64,000 nt of DNA, from positions 13,007,001 through 13,071,000 of the forward strand of contig JAZBRS010000059.1 of the NCBI GenBank assembly GCA_037176725.1, read 5' to 3'. Every line of letters begins with the position of its first letter. Position 1 is the first letter of the stretch. The notes under the pieces are model-generated. The model made no database searches. It worked only from the letters and a program-made list of their open reading frames with translations, and had not been told where the DNA came from. This DNA is from Posidonia oceanica. Lineage: Eukaryota; Streptophyta; Magnoliopsida; Alismatales; Posidoniaceae. Position numbers and translations under genes: made by a program. Shown one piece after another: positions 1-10,368 of the stretch.

Positions 1-348
1 CTGTCCTGATTGATGGTGGCTTCCTCACTAGCTAAGACATCTAAGTAGTGCCGGGTGAGGCAAGGTGGACTCCATCCAGAGTAGGCAAGCATTTCCGGTT
101 TTCATCACTGGGTAGAAAATGCAATGCACGGTTTGAGAGGATGATGATGATGATTTGAAAAGAGATGATGCATGGAGAGGATGAAATGTGATAGAAGATG
201 TGATTTGAGAAGGATAGAAGAAGCAGAAGCGAATGTACAGGAATCGAGGTAGGAGACAAGATAGAAGATGTAGGTGAGATGAGAATGTAAGGAGTGAGAA
301 TGCAACTGTATGGATGGGAGGAAGCGTCTGCAATGGGGCCGCCTTGGG
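1..348. other. Sequence next to a pol remnant, no gene seen
   Basis: On the minus strand this stretch lies just downstream of a Ty3/gypsy pol end and is probably part of that element's 3' untranslated region. It contains a short GAT-rich run near 143-157. Short open frames on both strands have low-complexity Ser/Leu/His-rich translations and no recognisable domain. No LTR boundary or polypurine tract was identified before the window edge. Confidence 0.4.
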
Positions 349-646
349 CTACAGATAGTACTTCTTGAGGTAGCAGAGGTTGACGGGCTCAGACTGCTCG
401 ACCTGATCCATATCCTCAAGAGTTACAGCGCCGCCCGAAAAGACTTGCTTGACCACAAAGGGGCCACGCCAGTTAGGTTGGAATTTTCCTCGACCGTCAG
501 GCAAGTGAATGGCGCGCAGAACAAGGTCCTCTGTCTGGAAGCCTCTTGGCTGAGCCTTCTTCAGGTATGATCTAGCCATTCTCTTTTGGTAGCAGTGAGC
601 ATTATGCATAGCTTGCAGCCTGTGCTCATCAATCAGATTCAGTTGG
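349..646 (-). pseudogene. Ty3/gypsy pol C-terminus (end of integrase), truncated
   Basis: The minus-strand frame encodes the last hundred or so residues of a plant Ty3/gypsy polyprotein. The visible landmarks are a HQLNLIDEHRL-type start, a basic YQKRMARSY segment, and the C-terminal DNA-binding fold of integrase with a PNWRGPFVV core followed by VNLCYLKKYYL and a stop at 349-351. In this family the region helps integrase bind DNA. The upstream coding sequence, on the high-coordinate side, is cut off at 646, exactly where a 5.5 kb LTR begins with TGTAGTAATCC. Reverse transcriptase, RNase H and the integrase catalytic core are not present anywhere in the window, so this is a fragment split by a nested insertion. 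The family call is firm; the lineage within Ty3/gypsy is not resolved. Confidence 0.85.
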
Positions 647-1309
647 TGTAGTAATCCCAATCAGAATCAGGTTTACTATTAGCGGCTAAGTCCGAGGAGG
701 AGGGCTCAACTCGAAAACACTTAAAACAGAGGAGAAAAGATAAGAAAAGAAAGAGATAAGACAATTCAGAGTCGCCACCGTGTCTATTATCAGGAGACAA
801 GGAAAATCGAGGGAAATGTGTGAGTTAACACGCAAAACCAAGCAAAAGATGCAATGCAAAGCAATGCAAAAGAAAACAAATGCAAATGAATGCAAATGAT
901 ATGACTCATGCCCAGGATAAGGGCAATATGGTCATTGCGGGCCAAAAGACTGGGCAAGGACTCCTGTTACGTGCGGGGAAGGTGTTAGGCACCCCCGACA
1001 CACCCAAGAATCGGTCTTTCTAGGCTTATGCTCGCATACGCAGGGAAATGCAGGTTTGAATGCCTAAGTGCCAATGAATGCTTGAATGAATGCTCAAAGG
1101 TGTGCTCTACGTGATGGGATGCAATGCAGGGAAGTAAACGTGCAGCCTAAGCGCTCAGCAACGCTGTCTGTGTTCCGAATCGGGCGAAACCTGGCTCGTG
1201 AGAACTCCAGCAGTAAGCGTCACTGCCCTATATGCAAATGCAGACGGAAAAGCAAAATGACGGTAAAACCAAGCAATGCAGGCGACATGTAAGAGAAAAC
1301 GACGTAAAA

Positions 1310-2112
1310 CACGCAAAACAATGCGAGAAACGGAAGCAGCACGCGAAATGGTGCAAGAAAACGAGACCAGCATGCGAAACGATGCGAGAAAACAAAGCCA
1401 GCACGTAAAACAGTGCAAGAAACAAGAACGGCATACAAAACGATGCGGCAAACAAAGCAGCACGCGAAACGGTGCAAGAAACAAAGTCAGTACGCAAAAC
1501 AATGCAGCAAACAAAGCGACATGCAAAACGGTGCAGCAAACAAAGCAGCACGCGAAACGGTGCGAGAAACAAAGTCAGCACGCAAAACGGTGCAAGAAAC
1601 AAGAACGGCACGCAAAACGGTGCAGCAAACAAAGCGACATGCGAAACGGTGCGAGAAACAAAGCCAACACGTAAAACGGTGCAAGAAACAAAAACAGCAC
1701 GCAAAACGGCGCGAGAAAACAAAACGGCACGCAAAACAGTGCCAAAATCAGACGGGTATGCGAAACGGTGCCAAAAACAGAGCGGGCACGCGAAATGGTG
1801 CCAAAAACAAAGCGGGCACGCGAAACGATGCCAAAAGCAGAATGGGCACTCGAAACGGTGCCAAAAACAGAGCGGGCACGCGAAATAGTGCCAAAAACAA
1901 AGCGGGCACGCGAAATGGTGCCAAAAGGAGAACAGGCACGCGAAACGGTGTCAAAAGCAAAGCGGACACGCAAAACGGTGTCAAAAACAGAGCGGGCCTG
2001 CGAAACGGTGCCAGAAGCAAAGCGGGCACGCAAAACGGTGCCAAAAGCAAAGCGGGCACGCGAAATGGTGCCAAAAGCAAAGCGGGCACGCAAAATGGTG
2101 CCAAAGCAGGCG
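1310..2112 (+). repeat. 30-bp minisatellite inside TE-B 3' LTR
   Basis: Units follow the pattern CGCGAAACGGTGCCAAAAAC plus AGAGCGGGCA, 30 bp, with a more divergent ACAAAGCCAGCACGCAAAACGG-like form in the first half. About two dozen units are present. Because the period is a multiple of three and the units lack stops in several frames, long artefactual open frames appear on both strands. Corresponding arrays lie in the other LTR copies at 14330-15233 and, much shorter, at 19235-19480. Confidence 0.9.
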
Positions 2113-2859
2113 AAATAAAGCATCGATAAAACCATGCAGATGCAAATGCTAAGAAAAAGAGCAGGAGAAGCGAAGGAGAGGTAAACAATGCAAGTGTGAG
2201 AACAAGCGCCGTTTAAAGACCACGCAAAGTAGGTGTGAAGACCTATAAAGGGGAATGGAAGCAAGTGGAAGGATTACCACTGTTTTGCGACTGTTTCCCA
2301 CCAAAATGTGCCACGATGTGTCTCGCACACTGCCAAGAGCTCGCGATGCGATTGGATCGTGGAAATGGGGGAAGAAAGTAGCAATTAGTGGTGAATCCAG
2401 GGGAAACGCGACACAAAGCACTGAGAGTACGCGAAAAGAGGGAGCAGAGTTGATAGATAAGAAGAGGAGGTCCTATTCTACATGTTCGAGAAATCAGAAA
2501 GCAAAAACAATGCATGGAATGCAAATGGTGTGCAAATGAGTGCTGTGCAAGGGTTCAGAAGGACTTACCTTGGAAATCTGAAGCCTGATCTGAGATCTGC
2601 TTGGTCCATGCTGAAGAGTGCTCCACCGGGGTCACCTAGGTAGCTTGATTGAGAAGATCCAACGGCCGGATCTGAAGATATCCCAGCTTCAAGGCAGAGG
2701 GGCCAGAACAGGGGAGAAGAATGGATTTAGGTGTACAGGAGGTCCTAGGGGTGTGCACAACAGGTCCTCCCATGTAAATAGGAACTAAGAATACTTAAGT
2801 GTGTGCAAGGAATGCCAAAATGCAAGAATGCATGAATGCAATGCATGCAGAATGCAAGG

Positions 2860-3620
2860 AAAGACTTAGGGATGATTTTTCAGAAAAAACTGGGATCTAC
2901 ATGCAATTTTGAAAAAGTAGGGGTCTAAATGCAAGGGTTTTGAAAAGCTGGGGGCTTTTATGCAAAGTTTTTGAAAAAGGAGGGTCTGAGTGCAATTTTG
3001 TAAAGTGCAGGGTTCAAAATACAAATTTTCAAGATAGACATGCATCAGGACAAGTTTTGAAATCATATGGTGAATTGGCATGCAATTTTGAAATCAACAA
3101 GGTCCAAAATGCAATTTTTCCAGCAAAACAGGGGTCAGAGTGGTCTGGGAATGCAAACAAGGGACCTATATGCAAATTTTCAAAGATGCAGGGTCTAAAA
3201 TACAATTTTATAAGCAAAATATGCATTTAAATGATTTTTATAAGCATGCAGAGGACCTATGTGCAATTTTTGAATCATGCAGGGTCAAAAATGCAATTTT
3301 ATAAGCAAAATATGGATTTAAATGCATGCTGTGCATTGATGAAGGACCTATATGCAAAAATAAGAAAACATGAGGGCAATGATGCAATGCAGTAAGATAA
3401 ATTGAAAAATAAAGACCTAAGTTAACAGATCAGAGGACTAAACTGTAAATAAGAAAAACAACAGGGACTAAAAATGTAATTTATCAAGGTAAAATTGGAG
3501 CATTAAATCAGATTATCAACTGGAGGACTAACATGTAATAATGGAAAACTAGAGGGCCAGAACTAAAATAAATACTGAAGGAAATCACAGTAGAGGGACT
3601 AACATGCAAAGAAAGGAAAC
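2860..3620. repeat. Degenerate A/T-rich repeat field in TE-B LTR
   Basis: A motif close to GGACCTATATGCAATTTTGAA alternates with GGGTCTAAAATGCAATTTTATAAG, repeated roughly every 50-80 bp with much divergence. The same field is at 20265-21200 in the TE-A LTR. Nothing in it looks coding. It may be an ancient tandem repeat within U3; a regulatory role is only a guess. Confidence 0.7.
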
Positions 3621-4599
3621 TACACTTTTTTTATGTAATTTTATATGATTTTTATTTAGATTTAAATGAGTTATAAACTGATGAAGGACCTAGAAGTAAA
3701 TAGAATATACTATAAGGTAGAAATGCAATGTGTGGTAAAGTTCCTAAGTTAAGTAAAAATAATAAAAAAAGAAAACAGTGGCTTACGAAACCGCACCTAC
3801 TGTAGCAGCTACAGTAGCATGCGGGAGCTGCGGCGCCGGCGGGCTTCTGGCAGCAGAGGAGGGGCCGGAGCGGCATGTTGGCGGCGCGACTGGCTTGTGG
3901 GTGGTCCGGCAGAGGCACAACGAGGTCTGGTGTGGCCTGCGGAGCGGCGTGGCGGCGTAGGGAGGCGACGTGGCCGCTGCTCCGGCGAACGGCACTGAGG
4001 AAGGTGACGAACTCCGGCGAGCCGCTGCGGGCGCTACGGGGCTCGAGACGCGAAAATAAAAATATGAGGTTGGACGGGAGAACGAGATGGATCTAGTGGT
4101 GGGCTCGGATAAATTTTTCGTATGCTGAGGTGCTCGCAGAAAATCACGAAAGTTTTGTGGTTTTTTCTCTCTCTCCTCCTCTCTTCTCCGGTTTCTTCCT
4201 CCTCTCTCCTTCTGGCTTCTAGGTTGGGAAGGATATGGTGGAGGTCTGGAGAGGGTTGTGGAGGCTGTGGTATGGTGGGAGTGGGCTGTGTTTGTGGAGG
4301 TACTGGCTGTGGATTGCTTGTTGGGGAGTTGGCTGGAAAAACAAAAAAAAACAAGAGGAGAGGGGGTCTGTTGGTGTTGGGTTGTGGTGGTTGTGGTCTG
4401 ATGGTGGTGTTGGAGAAAAAAGAGAAGGAGAAGTGGCTGGAGTGATGGTATGTTGGGTGGTTGTTGAAAGGAGAAAGAAGAGAGAGCGGAGAGGAGGTTG
4501 GTCCGATGGTTTTTTTTAAAGGAGAAAAAAAAAGAGAGGGTTTGAGAGAAGGTCTGTGGGTGTTTTTATGGGGGGAGAGTTGGAGGGAAGAAGAGATGG

Positions 4600-5480
4600 T
4601 GATGGAGAGGTGGTGGAGTTTGAATTATGGAGGGGAGTTTGATTTTTGAAAAAAAAATGAGGGAGAAAGAAGAGGGAGAAGTTGCTGTAGGTTTGGAAGA
4701 AAAAGAAGAAGAATGGAGGAAGAAGGGAAAAAAGAAGAAGAAGAAGGAGGAGGGGAAGAGATGGGCCGTGGGCTTTGGCTTGAGGAAGAAGAAGAAAAGA
4801 AAAAAGAAGAAAGAAAAGAAGGGAGATGGGGAAGAAGAAAAAGGAAAGGAAGAAAATGAAGAAAAATTAAAATGAAATAAAATAAGAAAGGATTTGGAAA
4901 TATTTTAGAGTGGTTGTTTTTAGGTTAGGATTTTTAATTAGGTTTTGAAGGATTGTTCTTTGATTAGTTAATTTTTTAAATTAGAGTTAAGAGGGGTTTT
5001 AGTTTTGATTAAGTTTTTTATGATTTTTCTTAAGTTTTTCTTTAAATTGTTTTTTTAATTTTGTTTTAAATGTTTGTTAAGTTTTTTAGTTGTTTTTAAG
5101 TTATGTTTTTCTTGTTAAGTTTTTCCTCTCTTTTCTTTTTAATTAGGTCTTTTAAATTGTTTTAAGTTTTTATTGTTTTAGATTTGTTAATTGTTTTTTA
5201 ATTACTTATCTTAGAGTTTTTTAATTGTTCCTTCCTTTTTAGGATTTGTTTTTGATTATTTTTAATAGGGTTCTTGCTTTTTGTTTGTTTTGATTATATT
5301 TTCGTTTTGTTTGTTTTTTAATAGCATTTTCCTCTTGTTTTTTTTATATTTTTTTAGATTGCTTTCTCAGTTAGTTTTCTTTTAGTTGGTTTTAGTTGGG
5401 CTTTTCTTTTAATTGTTTATCCAAGCTTTTAATTATTTCTTTTTAGAGTTTTGGTTTGCTTTCCTTTTGTTTTAGGGTTT
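4600..5480. repeat. Purine tract followed by T-rich tract in TE-B LTR
   Basis: From about 4600 to 4885 the plus strand is almost only G and A, mainly GAAGAAG-type runs. It then switches to a T-rich segment (4895-5480) of TTTTTAATTAGG-like units. The order repeats at 22830-23050 and 23080-23870 in the TE-A LTR. Lysine/glutamate-rich open frames here are compositional artefacts. Confidence 0.75.
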
Positions 5481-6151
5481 TTAAGGATTTTTTAGGGATT
5501 TAGTAAAAGAAAGGAAAAGAAAATTAAAAGGAAGAAGAAAACGGAGAAATTGAGGAATAAAGAGGAAAGAGAGGAGTTGAAAGAAAATAATTTTTTGAAG
5601 GTCAAAGAAAATGCTAAAAATAAGATAAAAATAGGAATAAGATTGAGAAGAGGTAGGAGCACAAGGGGGGCCCACAGCCAGGCAAGAAAAAGGGAGAGAA
5701 GGGGGTGAAAAGAAGGAGGATAATCAGGAGAGAGAGAGGAGAGAGAAAAGGATAATCTAGGAGAGAGAAAAGGATAATTTGGGTAAATGGAGGGGTTAGA
5801 AGTTTTGAAAAGAGGTGAAATTTGGGGAGTGTGTGGCCTAGGGTCTCTAGTATTGGACCTAGGGCTTGGGTTTGGATTTGGGAAGGTTTTGGAAGGGTTT
5901 TGAGGTGTAGAAAAAGGGTAGTTTTACCTAGGTTTTCTAGGATTTTTGGGAGTGGTTTTGGGTTGGAAATTTCTAAGTGTTTGGGTAGGTTTGCTAAGTT
6001 GGGAATGGTGAGTTTTCTTATAATTTTTGGGTAAGTTTTGGGCTTGGGAAATGGGTGTAGTTCTAGGTTTGGATTTAGGTGTTGGTTTGGTCCAGAAGCC
6101 ACCAGAGAGAGAGATTCTATCAATTCAGCCTGTCAAAATGGGGTGTCTACA

Positions 6152-6168
6152 GATGCCCCTCCCTGAGC
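6152..6168 (-). promoter_or_regulatory. Polypurine tract of TE-B
   Basis: On the minus strand GCTCAGGGAGGGGCATC lies directly before the LTR start TGTAGACACC. It fits the plus-strand DNA primer site of an LTR retrotransposon. Equivalent tracts precede the LTR starts at 29513, 32658, 54017 and 60424. Confidence 0.75.
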
Positions 6169-6354
6169 GAAGTCGAGCGAAGCGAGACCGTGGCTCAAGG
6201 TTGACTAGACACCCCATCTAACCAGAGAGAGCCAGACGTTGCTATTGGCGGGAGTTACTTATTCGGCGGATGCACCGAAAGTCGTAGCTCGTTGCCATGA
6301 TGCAAAATGCAAATGCAATGCATGCAAATGCAGAAGTTAGTAAAAGTTAGTACA

Positions 6355-6430
6355 GATGCTGATGATGATGCTGATGATGCTGGTGATGCTGATAATGTTG
6401 ATGACGTTGATGATGCTAGATGCTGATGCT
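6355..6430. repeat. GATGCT/GATGAT microsatellite
   Basis: An imperfect run of GATGATGCT and related trinucleotides in the 3' region of TE-B. It produces a low-complexity methionine/leucine frame that should not be read as a gene. Confidence 0.85.
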
Positions 6431-7257
6431 ATGTATGAAGAGATGCTGTGCTGGAGTATGTGTGCTTGTGCTAGTGCTAATACGGATGCATGTGCTGTGA
6501 GGGTGCATGCTGAAGCAAGGGGAAGCAGAAAGTGGAATGATGCAACGCAACAAGTTGGCTGCTCGTCCATGCTTGCGCAACAGGGGCTCTAGAAGGACCA
6601 ACGCGCTTGCCGTTCGGGCAAGTTGGCTGCTAGTCCTGGGGAGGCCAAAGGTCCTTGCCCGTTTGGGACAAGTGAAAGTGAGCAGGAACTTGCGAGGTCG
6701 CGAGGAAGAGAAAATGCTTGCCTCCAGGCGAGGCAGCAGGCGGGTAGAAAAGGCAGGAAGGGGTAATGTAATGCCAAGGAGGGTCCTAGGCAATGTAAGG
6801 AGGGAATGCAAATGCAGATGAATGCAGACGAATGCTATGCAAATGCAAATGGTATGCTTATGCTAAAGCTTATTGCACTGTACTCCTCTAGGGGAAAGCG
6901 AGATGGTGCATGCACGTGAGAGGATGGAAAATGCAATGCAAGAGCTGAAAGTAAAGTACTGAAAGTAAAGTGCTGAAAGGAAATTGTTGGAAGTAAAGTG
7001 CTTGTAAGGAAAGTGTTGGATGTAAAGTTGCTGTAAAGAAAGTGCTGGATGTAAAGACTGAATGTAAAGGCTGAATATAAAGGTGCTGGAAAGTAAAGAT
7101 GCTGGAAAGTAATGGCTGAAAGTAAAGTGCTGAGAAGTAAATATGCTATGGATGTGCATGCGGTGGCGGGCGCAGGCACGGGAAAGCGAAATGCGGAAGT
7201 TGGTGTAAGGACCACAGAGGAGCAGTAGCACAATAAGGGTGCAATGTTATGCAATGG

Positions 7258-7591
7258 GGCACGCGAGACCGAGGAAACGATCCGAGGCCGCACACTACTG
7301 CGAGTATCATCCAAAGTCAGCAAGCTGCGAAAGTCTTGCGGGTGCCGAAGATGCTACCTTAGGCAGTATGCGAACAACGGGTTCGAAACGTAAGCGCACG
7401 ATGCCATGCAGGGGAATGCAAGGTATAAACAGTGGAGCGCCGGGCATGCGAAGCCGAGAAGACGATCTCAAGGCCGCGCACTACCACGAGTATCATCCAA
7501 AGCCGGCAAGCTACGAAAGTCTTACGGGTGCTGAGGGTGCTACCTTAGGCAGTACGCGAACCAGGAGTTCGAATCCTAAGCGCGCGATGCC
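7258..7591. repeat. Two units with a box-B-like motif
   Basis: Two copies of about 150 bp (7258-7404 and 7442-7591) share the core GAAAGTCTTGCGGGTGC (or ...TTACGG...) and end near AGTTCGAATCC, close to the pol III box B and the tRNA T-loop. The second is the better preserved. Further units are at 36015-36140, 36260-36412, 36530-36682, 61098-61250 and 61364-61515. I could not fold a complete tRNA cloverleaf, so this is not called a tRNA gene. Confidence 0.7.
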
Positions 7592-7724
7592 TGGGCAATG
7601 ATGAAATGCAATACTAGGACTGACTCTACAGAGGGTACAAAGAAGCTATATGATGTCATGCAATGCGAATGCTGATGACATGCCATGATATGCAATAGAA
7701 TGCTATTAAACTATGACGAAATGA

Positions 7725-8290
7725 GTGATAAGTTAACGGACCTATCGTCGGATAGTTAGGGCTATTAGCCCGCTAATGAGTTGAAGGACTCATCACCGGA
7801 TAGTTGGGGCTATCAGTCCGATGAGGAGTTAACGGACTCATCACCGGATAGTTAGGGCTATCAGTCCAAATGAGGGTGGAAAGGGGGCGGGAATACCGAA
7901 CCAGAAGGCGCGGCAGAGGTCCGGAGACGCTCCCGCGATAGTTGGGGATGTCAGCCCAATGAAGATGGAAATGGGATACCATGGGGCAGCAAAAGATGCC
8001 CCTGGTATCAAGATGATACCAGGGGATAGCCGAAGCGCCCCTGGCACCGAGATGCAAGGTGGATGGATGAGTGTATGGATGATAGGTTGACGAACCTTTC
8101 GCCGAGCAGTTAGGGGTGCCAGCCCGGAAGTGATGAGGGGAATGATACCACGAGGCAGCAAGAAGGATGCCCCTAGTATCAGGATGATACCGGGGGGCAG
8201 TCGAAGCGTCCCTGGCACCGAAATGCGAGGATGGGTGGATGATAGGTTGACGAACCTATCGCTGAGCAGTTAGGGGTGCTAGCCAGAATG
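7725..8290. repeat. 48-bp units and hairpins in TE-B 3' region
   Basis: Units built around GGACTCATCACCGGATAGTTAGGGCTATC repeat about every 48 bp at 7730-7868 and recur near 7935, 8085 and 8245. Many can form a short stem such as CTATC-gccg-GATAG. Between them at 7999-8025 is a perfect 11-bp hairpin, CCCCTGGTATC, a 5-base loop and its exact complement, with an imperfect version near 8169-8200. Confidence 0.8.
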
Positions 8291-9746
8291 CAAGAGAATG
8301 CAGAATGATGCAAAAAGAAGAAAACCCCCTGTGGGTGTGCAATGGTCTCAGCGCGGGCATGCTTCGTGGCGTCACGAGGAGACAAACGAGGGACATGCCG
8401 GTCATCAAGGACCTACCCAATGCGGTGGGTGGCAAAACTTTTTGAAAAGCGCGGAGCCTCTAAGCGAGGTCAGGCAAAAGGTGCTCATCCTTGACTCCGG
8501 TTTTCAAAAACAGAAAGAAGAAGATAACAATATATTACAGCATGCATTTTTGGTGGCTTTGGACTTAAAGCAACTGCCAAGAGGGTGCTTCTGCACTTTC
8601 AGACCCAGGAGACTCAATCCTTGAGCAACGCCATGCCGAGTTGTAGTCGATGGTTCTCATTCTCGCTCTTGGCTCAGGATGAGGCCTTGGCTTTGCAGAG
8701 TATAGCCTTGGCTGTAGGCAGGTAGCAGAAGCATTGGATGTAGCTTCACAACCTCCGTCTTAATTTCTCGGGGACTGACTACCGCTTTTGACGCTCACAG
8801 GATGATGTTTCTTTTCCCCTCATGAGTGATTGGATCTGCATCTAGCCTTCTAGGAAATAAGTGTTGTCTGCACAGGGGTTGGAGCGTGCTGCTGCGCTCG
8901 GAGGGTGGGGCCAGGTCCTCCAAATATGATGTCTTGTGCAGTTGCCAGTGTGGCGCTTGAAGTTGATAACTGAGGTGGCTTCGACGCTCGTCCGAATCAC
9001 TCCTCTCTTGAGCGCCTTCTTCCTTCGACTTCTGTCTTCATTTTTCTTTTGTGCTCAGCATGCATATCATGTTATCATATTCTTTTGCTCACATGATCTC
9101 TATTCTTTTAGATATGCATGTCTTCGCCCTCTTGGGGTAGCAGTCCCTGATGAGGCATTAAGAGTTCGGTTGATCAGCGTACACCTTCAGCCTCTGCAAT
9201 GTGTGCTTATAGCCTCTAGCTATGCTCTGCTCTACCTCGGTCCTCTCCATGTTCGGTGGACTCTCTTGATAAGGTGGATCTCGCTTGTGGGAGTTCTAAA
9301 ACTCAGCGGGATGCTCTATTCTGCTCTTAGTCTCACTTTGTGGCCACATGCAAGAGATGGCGCTGCTCGGGTGAGACCTGCCTGAGACTGTTGCTGCTTG
9401 ACATCCTCTAGGCGCTGCTTGCTTGTTCATAGCCAGGTTTCTGATTATACAAATGTTTATGGGTTTTGTATTTTTTAGAAGGGAAGGGACAAGCATGTTT
9501 TTAGGTTTTTGCATTGGTTTTGTATTTTTTATAGTTTTTGTTTAAGAAAACATAAAAGGGGAAAACCAACAGCAATGCGAGAAAATATTTTTACGTTTTT
9601 TGATTTTCTTGATTTTTTTTGGTGCTTTTGCTTTACAGGATGCATGAAATGACATGTATGTGCAGGAGATGACATGCATGATGACAGATATGTACAGGAT
9701 GACATGAATGCATGAGATGATAGCTATGTGCAGAGGAATGTGCAAG

Positions 9747-9845
9747 GTGATAGGTTGACGGACCTATCGCCGAATAGTTAGGGATATCAGCCCGAATGAT
9801 AAGTTAACGGACCTATCACCGAGCAGTTAGGGGTGCCAGCCCGAA
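9747..9845. repeat. Two more 48-bp-type units in TE-B
   Basis: Two units of the TTGACGGACCTATCGCCGAATAG type lie apart from the main group, about 50 bp each, between the conserved 3' block and the gag end. Confidence 0.75.
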
Positions 9846-10368
9846 TGGAATGAGATGAATGCAAGAAGTAGAAGGGAAGCATGCTTTTTAATGAGTTTTG
9901 TTGATTTTATGCTTTTTATGATTTTCAGGCAAGGCGAAAAACCGCAAAAACAAAACAAAACGAAAAGAAAAGACAATGCAGAAAACAAAAGAGAGGTTAG
10001 AAGGGCTTACCTGTCAGCAACCTCGGGAGGGAGGTGCTGGGTTCGCTCCTACGCTGCTGATGCTGTTAGCGAGGTCCACGGTCGGCAGTGCGGGGAGCAC
10101 TGGGGCTGCAAAAGTTGGAGAAGAACTTACCTGGATGACGCTGCACCTGGTCTTGCTGTCGACGCTGCCGTTGCATCTCCGAGCGTCCCTCGGACAAGAT
10201 AGGGAGGACGGAAGAAGGGGATCGCGCTGATGGGGACCAGAAGGATCCACCGGAGCAGAGCAGGATTCAGAAAAGATTGGGGTAACCCCCCGAGGTTCCG
10301 GCGGAGGAAGGATTGGCTACACTAAGGTGTGCAAGTGCAGGTGCAGGTGTATGTGTATGTGCAGGCTC

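Larger units (their letters stand above)
647..6151 (-). repeat. 3' LTR of TE-B, 5.5 kb
   Basis: The repeat begins TGTAGTAATCC at 647 and ends GGGGTGTCTACA at 6151 on the plus strand, giving TG...CA ends; on the coding strand it starts TGTAGACACC. The same sequence recurs at 13687-15940 (truncated) and 18531-24550. In plus-strand order it holds a PBS-like motif (767-778), a conserved block with GTTAGGCACCCCCGACAC near 980, a 30-bp minisatellite (1310-2112), a degenerate A/T-rich repeat field (2860-3620), a G/C-rich patch near 3800-4060, purine-rich DNA (4600-4885) and a T-rich tract (4895-5480). Long open frames inside it come from repeats with few stop codons and do not look like genes. Confidence 0.8.
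6169..10368 (-). other. TE-B 3' noncoding region replacing pol
   Basis: This 4.2 kb lies between the gag stop and the polypurine tract, where pol would be in an autonomous element. It has no reverse transcriptase, protease or integrase motif on either strand. From low to high coordinate it holds a (GATGCT)-like microsatellite (6355-6430), two units with a tRNA T-loop-like motif (7258-7591), 48-bp and hairpin repeats (7725-8290 and 9747-9845), and a 1.3 kb block (8290-9620) homologous to 62576-63990. Strong splice-donor-like sites sit on the minus strand near 10131 and 10010. Homologous regions occur in TE-G and TE-F, so the architecture is a family trait. Confidence 0.7.

Noticed and set aside
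1276..2129. Long plus- and minus-strand open frames (up to 238 codons) rich in Lys/Arg/Ala or Cys/Phe/Arg
   Set aside because: They run through the 30-bp minisatellite in several frames at once, because the period is a multiple of three. There is no codon bias or domain.
4627..4875. Lys/Glu-rich small protein
   Set aside because: Product of a purine tract; the same composition is seen in the other LTR without a conserved frame.
8936..9385. 149-codon plus-strand open frame
   Set aside because: It lies in a conserved noncoding block of the 3' region; the homologous stretch near 63240-63690 does not keep the frame.
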